Positions 7,469-10,922 of a stretch of DNA of 10,922 bases are shown in pieces. The notes under the pieces were generated by a model. The model did not search any database and had not been told where the DNA came from. It saw nothing but the letters and a program-made list of their open reading frames with translations. Source of the DNA: an uncultured Clostridium sp. (GTDB lineage Bacteria > Bacillota > Clostridia > TANB77 > CAG-508); the NCBI GenBank assembly GCA_948465625.1, contig CAOJXM010000018.1, forward strand, positions 1-10,922, read 5' to 3'. Made by a program: the position numbers and the translations under genes. Numbering within the stretch: position 1 is the first letter of the stretch; each line of letters opens with the position of its first letter.

Positions 7469-8392
7469 ATGGTACAAGATATTTATATTATTGATGATGA
7501 CAAAGAACTAATGCAACAAATGCAAGAAATGTTCAAAGACGAAAATGAATATAAATTAACAAGGGTAGAAACAAAAAACTTAAACGAAGCATTAAGAAAC
7601 ATACCTTCTGTTATCATAATCAATGAAAATGGAATTCATGAAGACATCATAGAACTATGTCAAAAAATCAGAAACAATGAAGACAATTGCATTACACCAG
7701 TTCTAGTCATTGCAGAAAGTAGAGACAAACAACATCGATTAGATATTTTAAAACTAAATATAGAATATTACATTGTAAAACCAATCGACAAAGACTACTT
7801 ATACTATACCATCAAAAACATTGTAAGACTGATGTATATTAATAGAAGAATCAGTCCATTAACAGGATTGCCAGGAAATGTACAAATTCAAACAGAAATG
7901 AAAAAGAAATTACTAAGCAAAAAAGAATTTGCAATATTATACTTTGACTTAGATAACTTTAAAGCCTACAATGACTTATATGGATTCACCAAAGGGGACG
8001 AAATTATCAAATTTACAGCTAGAACCATAGCAAGAAACATTCATAAGCAAGAATGTGAATCTAGCTTTTTGGGACACATTGGAGGAGACGACTTCATTGC
8101 AATACTATCCAATACCAACTGTGAAAAATTATGCCAAGATGTTATAAGCGAATTTGATACAAAAGTACTAGAATTTTTTACCCAGGAAGATGCACAAAGA
8201 GGTTATGTAGAAGTTGCTAATCGAAAAGGAATTATGGAGCAATTCCCACTTACCTCCATTTCAATAGGAGTTGTAATTGTAGACAAAGGCAGATTTACCA
8301 ATACACTTGAAATAGGAGAAGTAGGAGCACAAGTAAAGCATCTAGCAAAAACCGTTATGGGAAGTACCTATATTATCGATCGAAGAAAATAA
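7469..8392 (+). CDS. Degenerate receiver domain fused to a GGDEF (GGDDF) domain
   Basis: 307 residues. Residues about 3-120 have a receiver fold with acidic triad D9-D10-D11 and Lys104 (YIVKP). However, the phospho-acceptor Asp position is Asn52 (IIINENG) and the usual Thr is Ala82, so classical phosphorylation is unlikely. Residues about 128-305 form a GGDEF domain: SPLTGLPGN, then YFDLDNFKAYNDLYGF (metal and GTP binding) and GHIGGDDF (202-209) in the active-site loop. The RxxD inhibitory site is absent (residues 196-199 are CESS). GG[DE][DE]F loops can be active, so cyclic-di-GMP synthesis is plausible but GGDDF is not the commonest form. AAGAGG (7456-7461) lies 7 nt before the ATG. It is the last gene of the likely operon. 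It may signal to the surface proteins or sense through the receiver by binding rather than phosphorylation (inference). Confidence 0.85.
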   Translation: MVQDIYIIDDDKELMQQMQEMFKDENEYKLTRVETKNLNEALRNIPSVIIINENGIHEDIIELCQKIRNNEDNCITPVLVIAESRDKQHRLDILKLNIEYYIVKPIDKDYLYYTIKNIVRLMYINRRISPLTGLPGNVQIQTEMKKKLLSKKEFAILYFDLDNFKAYNDLYGFTKGDEIIKFTARTIARNIHKQECESSFLGHIGGDDFIAILSNTNCEKLCQDVISEFDTKVLEFFTQEDAQRGYVEVANRKGIMEQFPLTSISIGVVIVDKGRFTNTLEIGEVGAQVKHLAKTVMGSTYIIDRRK

Positions 8393-8411
8393 AAACTTAT
8401 TTTTGATAAGA

Positions 8412-8439
8412 AAAAAGACAGATATTATCCTGTCTTTTT
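8412..8439. terminator. Bidirectional terminator between the GGDEF gene and xpt
   Basis: AAAAAGACAG (8412-8421) and CTGTCTTTTT (8430-8439) form a perfect 10-bp stem with an 8-nt loop. A-run and T-run flank it symmetrically, so it can end both convergent transcripts. Its right arm overlaps the stop codon of xpt by two bases. Confidence 0.85.
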
Positions 8440-9013
8440 ATTCTTCTATAAACTCAATTTTATTAGGAGACAACTTAGCAATACGAGCAAGAGAAAAAAC
8501 CTCAAAACCTAAATCATCTAACTTCTTTCTACCAGGTTGGAAAGACTTTTCAATCACAATTCCAATACCAGCTACTTTAGCTTGTGCCATATCCACCAAT
8601 CGGCAAGCAGCAGAAGCAGCTTCTCCATTAGCAAGGAAATCATCAATAACCAAAACCGTATCTTTGTCAGACAAATATTTCTTAGAAAGCGTTAAATCAT
8701 ATTGTGTTCCCTTGGTAAAAGAAACCACTGGGGTTTGCCAAATATCACTAGATAGCACTTTATTGGATTGTTTCTTTAAAATAATCATAGGAACCTTTAA
8801 AGCAATGGCACACATAAGAGCAGGAGCAATCCCAGAACTCTCAATCGTAACCACTTTTGTAATATTCCTATCTTTAAAATGATTAGCAAACTCCAAACCA
8901 ATTTGTTGCATCAACTCTGGGTCAACTTGATGATTTAAAAAACAATCAACCTTTAAAACATTCTCATTTAAAGCAATTCCATCTTTTACAATTCTCTCTT
9001 CCAACAATTTCAT
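8438..9013 (-). CDS. xpt: Xanthine phosphoribosyltransferase
   Basis: 191 residues from the chosen start. The enzyme converts xanthine and PRPP to XMP in purine salvage, in the cytoplasm. The sequence follows the Bacillus-type Xpt closely from end to end: KVDCFLNHQVDP near the N-terminus, VTIESSGIAPALM, the PRPP loop VLVIDDFLANGEAA (about 120-133), GIGIVIEKSFQPGR (about 150-163) and a C-terminal FSLARI. The longest reading frame begins with a GTG at 9022 that overlaps the ribosome binding site. Alignment with the family and the GGAG at 9025-9022 favour the ATG at 9013 (8 nt spacing) or the one at 9016 (5 nt). It stands alone, without a xanthine permease gene next to it. It converges on the GGDEF operon and diverges from cwlD. 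The short leader has no room for a purine riboswitch. Confidence 0.93.
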   Translation of the reverse strand: MKLLEERIVKDGIALNENVLKVDCFLNHQVDPELMQQIGLEFANHFKDRNITKVVTIESSGIAPALMCAIALKVPMIILKKQSNKVLSSDIWQTPVVSFTKGTQYDLTLSKKYLSDKDTVLVIDDFLANGEAASAACRLVDMAQAKVAGIGIVIEKSFQPGRKKLDDLGFEVFSLARIAKLSPNKIEFIEE

Positions 9014-9046
9014 CATTATCACTCCGTTTATTCATAGAATAAAACA

Positions 9047-9075
9047 ATTATATCACGCTAGCAAACAAAAAACAA
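9047..9075 (-). promoter_or_regulatory. xpt promoter
   Basis: On the minus strand, TTGTTT (9075-9070), a 17-nt spacer and a perfect TATAAT (9052-9047). Transcription would start around 9040, giving a leader of about 27 nt with GGAG just before the start codon. Confidence 0.75.
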
Positions 9076-9133
9076 GAATATAACGAGGTTATTCACATAC
9101 AATGTAAAAGAATACAATAAAAGGGTGAGGAAA

Positions 9134-9851
9134 ATGATAATACTAAGAAAAAATAGAATTTTATTCATAGCATGCATGGTATGCATCTCCATTTTTGCAT
9201 ACAGTATGATACCATTTCAAAATACCAAAACCATGCCAACCGTATCATTACCAGTTAGTAGCAAAACCATTATAATAGATGCAGGACATGGTGTTCCTGA
9301 TGAACGGAGCCCAGTCAAGTAGAGGAACAACCGAAGCACAAACCAACTTAAAAATTGCGTTAAAATTGCAAAACCTATTAGAACAAAGTGGAGCAACCGT
9401 TATCCTAACACGTTCAGATGAAAATGCGATTTACGATTTAGATAGCAAAACATTAAAAGAAAAGAAAATATCAGATATTCATAATCGAGTCAAAATTGGA
9501 AACGAAAGTAGTGCAGACATCTTTGTATCCATTCACTTAAACAAAATACCACAAGAGCAATATTGGGGGTGGCAATGCTTTTATAAAGAAGGAAACGAGC
9601 AAAGTAATAAGCTTGCCAAGAATTTGCAAAACAGTTTAAACGAAGCAATTCAAAAAGAAAACAAGCGAGTTGCCATGAAACTAGACACCGTATACATCAT
9701 GAAACATGTTGAAATTCCAATAAGCATTGTAGAATGTGGTTTCTTATCCAACAAAGAAGAAGAACAACAATTACTAGAAGACAGCTATCAAGACCGATTA
9801 GCATGGGGAATTTACAATGGAATTATGGACTATTTCTATGAGGGTCAATAG
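9134..9851 (+). pseudogene. cwlD: cwlD, N-acetylmuramoyl-L-alanine amidase, broken by a one-base insertion
   Basis: CwlD is a zinc amidase that removes peptide side chains so that muramic-delta-lactam can form in spore cortex, which is needed for germination. Residues 1-57 read in one frame: a membrane or signal segment (about 9-27), then KTIIIDAGHGVPDE with zinc ligand His52. The frame then continues RSPVK and stops at 9320-9322. The rest, from GAQSSRGTTEA onward, is in the +1 frame. Removing one C at 9305 restores a 238-residue protein of normal CwlD length, with Glu67, His134 (VSIHLN), the CwlD-typical QYWGWQ, and catalytic Glu200 (IVECGF). No other damage is visible, so this is either a very recent mutation, a sequencing or assembly error, or, less likely, recoding. 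ATG 9134 is preferred, with GGTGA (9124-9128) 5 nt upstream; the GTG at 9125 lies inside that site. The stop codon falls in the 53-bp repeat. Confidence 0.85.
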
Positions 9852-9898
9852 GGACGGTTCTTTTTGGTCCAACTTGGACCATTTGGGACGCTTCTTTC
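9846..9898 (+). repeat. 53-bp palindromic repeat element, copy 1
   Basis: Matches 10524-10576 at 52 of 53 positions. The core TGGTCCAA-c-TTGGACCA (9865-9881) is a perfect inverted repeat around one base. It is flanked by two near-identical direct 13-mers, GGGACGGTTCTTT (9851-9863) and GGGACGCTTCTTT (9885-9897). Its first bases, CAATAG, supply the last codon and the stop of cwlD. It resembles REP- or MITE-type dispersed elements. No transposase gene is in the window. Confidence 0.9.
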
Positions 9899-9925
9899 AA
9901 TACAAAAAAGATTTTATAAAAACAA

Positions 9926-9954
9926 AAGACAAATCACAAAAAATATGATATAAT
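9926..9954 (+). promoter_or_regulatory. Promoter of the small secreted-protein gene
   Basis: AAGACA (9926-9931), a 17-nt spacer and a perfect TATAAT (9949-9954), with an extended -10 TG (9946-9947). It lies just after repeat copy 1. Confidence 0.7.
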
Positions 9955-10002
9955 AGCAGATACGTAACAACCAAATTCACGATATCAACAGGAGGATGCA
10001 AC

Positions 10003-10485
10003 ATGAAGAAGTGGTGGATTGTACTATTAACTATGGCAACACTTGTTTTAAGTGTACCAATTGTTACTTGTGCAGAAAAAAGGGAAGAGCTAGAAACAGT
10101 GCAAAGTCAAGAGGAAACAGCACAAAAGAAGCAGGAGTATCTGGAGCAATTTGTGCAAGGCAACATTTCAGAAGACTTGTTTTTGGAAATGACCGTCTTC
10201 TTAGAAAGAGAGCAAGAAAACTTGCCACTAGGAGATGGGCAAGAAAAGAAAACGCAGTTTCAGGAAGACTATGTAGGCCGATTAAACCAATACATCGAGG
10301 AAAAAACAAACAAAGTGGCAGAAATTCTCTGGCGGATAAAAGACTATCCAGATTCGGTAGGGGCATGCATAGACAAACACAACAAAGACATGCGCTATGT
10401 ACAGTTACAACTGGCGGAATATGGGATTGAGATGGAGTTGGAAGTATCCATAGAAGACTTTCCTATTTTATCTGTAAATAACTAA
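10003..10485 (+). CDS. Small secreted protein of unknown function
   Basis: 160 residues. The N-terminus MKKWWIVLLTMATLVLSV is a clear signal peptide, with a likely cleavage near VTCA-E (about residue 24). Cys23 sits in IVTC, which is a poor lipobox because position -1 is Thr, so lipoprotein modification is doubtful. The mature part is charged, Gln/Glu/Lys-rich and mostly helical in appearance, with a single Cys in VGACIDKHNKD. No known domain was recognised. AGGAGG (9990-9995) lies 7 nt before the ATG, and the gene has its own promoter and terminator. Base use differs from its neighbours: in 10381-10440 I count A20 C8 G18 T14, against A33 C15 G6 T6 in 2221-2280 of the adhesin. It also uses CAG, CTG and GGG codons more freely. 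Bracketing by the two 53-bp repeats and this composition suggest recent acquisition (inference). Confidence 0.8.
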   Translation: MKKWWIVLLTMATLVLSVPIVTCAEKREELETVQSQEETAQKKQEYLEQFVQGNISEDLFLEMTVFLEREQENLPLGDGQEKKTQFQEDYVGRLNQYIEEKTNKVAEILWRIKDYPDSVGACIDKHNKDMRYVQLQLAEYGIEMELEVSIEDFPILSVNN

Positions 10486-10490
10486 AAGCG

Positions 10491-10515
10491 GGCAGGGTGA
10501 TACCCTGCCTTTTCT
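10491..10515 (+). terminator. Intrinsic terminator of the small secreted-protein gene
   Basis: GGCAGGGT (10491-10498) and ACCCTGCC (10502-10509) form a perfect GC-rich 8-bp stem with a 3-nt loop, followed by TTTTCT. It begins 5 nt after the stop codon and is the most GC-rich hairpin in the window. Confidence 0.88.
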
Positions 10516-10523
10516 AATGGGAC

Positions 10524-10576
10524 CAATAGGGACGGTTCTTTTTGGTCCAAGTTGGACCATTTGGGACGCTTCTTTC
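10524..10576 (+). repeat. 53-bp palindromic repeat element, copy 2
   Basis: Same element as 9846-9898 in the same orientation. The single difference is the central base of the palindrome (G at 10551 instead of C at 9873), the one position that does not affect pairing of the arms. It lies 9 nt after the terminator of the secreted-protein gene. Confidence 0.9.
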
Positions 10577-10598
10577 CAAGATAGAAAAGGTGCCAACT

Positions 10599-10622
10599 CT
10601 GTTTTTATTTATATAAAAACAG
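10599..10622. repeat. Perfect AT-rich inverted repeat
   Basis: CTGTTTTTAT (10599-10608) and ATAAAAACAG (10613-10622) pair perfectly over 10 bp with a 4-nt loop. It could be a weak terminator for leftward transcription or a protein-binding site. No gene directly adjoins it. Confidence 0.6.
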
Positions 10623-10713
10623 CTAAAAACTTAATATTTTTTATTATATTTACTAAAAAGAATTAGATGAATAAAACTACCACAAATTACCTTAAAAATA
10701 TTTCAAAAAACAG

Positions 10714-10742
10714 TTGACATATTAAGTTTCAAATAGTATAAT
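10714..10742 (+). promoter_or_regulatory. Perfect consensus sigma-70 promoter for a gene beyond the window
   Basis: TTGACA (10714-10719), exactly 17 nt, then TATAAT (10737-10742). Both boxes match the consensus in all six positions, the best promoter in the window. The transcript would run off the right edge after at least 170 nt. Confidence 0.85.
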
Positions 10743-10788
10743 AAATAATACAGCAAGTAAGACCTAAGTCAACTAAATAATTTAAAGA

Positions 10789-10843
10789 ATTAGTAAGACA
10801 TAAATTTACTAACAAAATAAGCAATTACTAATCTTTTATTTTG
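10789..10843 (+). promoter_or_regulatory. Leader with alternative hairpins (possible attenuator)
   Basis: TTAGTAA (10790-10796) can pair with TTACTAA (10806-10812) or, as ATTAGTAA from 10789, with TTACTAAT (10825-10832). CAAAATAA (10813-10820) can pair with TTATTTTG (10836-10843), followed by CCCTTTT. The second and third pairings exclude each other. All stems are AT-rich and may be chance in such a sequence. Confidence 0.35.
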
Positions 10844-10859
10844 CCCTTTTAAGGATAAG

Positions 10860-10889
10860 ATGAAGAAGGAAAAATCCAAAGGAAAATAG
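10860..10889 (+). CDS. Possible nine-codon leader peptide MKKEKSKGK
   Basis: An ATG at 10860 follows AAGGA (10851-10855) by 4 nt and reads nine codons to TAG at 10887. It lies in the leader of the promoter at 10714 and just after the candidate attenuator. Such a short Lys-rich frame is easily produced by A-rich DNA, so it is weakly supported. Confidence 0.2.
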   Translation: MKKEKSKGK

Positions 10890-10922
10890 AAGAAAAAAGC
10901 TTATCAAAAAATATTTTAAAAT

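Larger units (their letters stand above)
10577..10922. other. Gene-free right end
   Basis: No substantial coding region is visible on either strand. The stretch contains the inverted repeat, the consensus promoter and the structured leader listed separately. The last 30 bases are A-rich without recognisable features. Confidence 0.6.

Noticed and set aside
9113..9118. TACAAT as the -10 box of cwlD
   Set aside because: Transcription would start at or inside the ribosome binding site, and no good -35 box is at the right distance; TACAAT at 9098-9103 also lacks a -35.
9299..9322. Programmed frameshift as the main explanation for split cwlD
   Set aside because: No stop codon, slippery run or stimulating structure at the shift site; the P-site tRNA on GAA would re-pair poorly on AAC. 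An error or recent mutation is simpler.
10065..10080. Lipoprotein lipobox at Cys23 of the small secreted protein
   Set aside because: Thr precedes the Cys where Gly, Ala or Ser is expected.
9846..10576. CRISPR array
   Set aside because: There are only two repeat copies, 678 bp apart, with an ordinary gene between them.

Overview
The window is very AT-rich, uses AGA for arginine and A-ending codons, carries strong AGGAGG-type ribosome binding sites, and holds xpt, cwlD and a PF06541 membrane protein. This points to a low-GC Firmicute, probably a gut-type clostridial lineage. cwlD suggests spore-forming ancestry. The genus cannot be told from this sequence.

Left edge (1-431, minus strand): a small tRNA operon reads leftward from a promoter at 403-431. 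It contains tRNA-Gly(GCC), then a tRNA-like gene with an intact acceptor stem, anticodon arm and T arm but a hairpin of about 50 nt built into its D-loop, then the start of tRNA-Cys(GCA), cut by the window edge. A perfect small hairpin sits in each spacer between them.

Centre (521-8439, plus strand): a 1625-residue surface protein has a signal peptide, a thioester-type adhesin head (Cys79/Gln185), six beta-sandwich repeats and a C-terminal membrane anchor with a degenerate sorting-like motif. It ends at a strong terminator. A second promoter then drives a likely three-gene operon: a membrane-anchored protein with three Ig-like repeats, a PF06541 membrane protein with a C-terminal coiled coil, and a degenerate receiver-GGDEF protein. 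The operon ends at a terminator shared with the convergent xpt.

Right side (8438-10922): xpt (minus) is divergent from cwlD (plus). cwlD is broken by one extra base just after its first catalytic motif. Its stop codon lies inside the first of two near-identical 53-bp palindromic repeats. The second copy lies 678 bp on. Together they bracket a small secreted protein of unknown function whose base composition differs sharply from its neighbours. The last 345 bases hold an inverted repeat, a perfect consensus promoter and a leader with mutually exclusive hairpins that points to a gene beyond the window.

The most unusual object is the tRNA-like gene at 82-211. Next are the repeat-bracketed secreted gene and the frameshifted cwlD. 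A link between the surface proteins and cyclic-di-GMP is suggested by gene order only.
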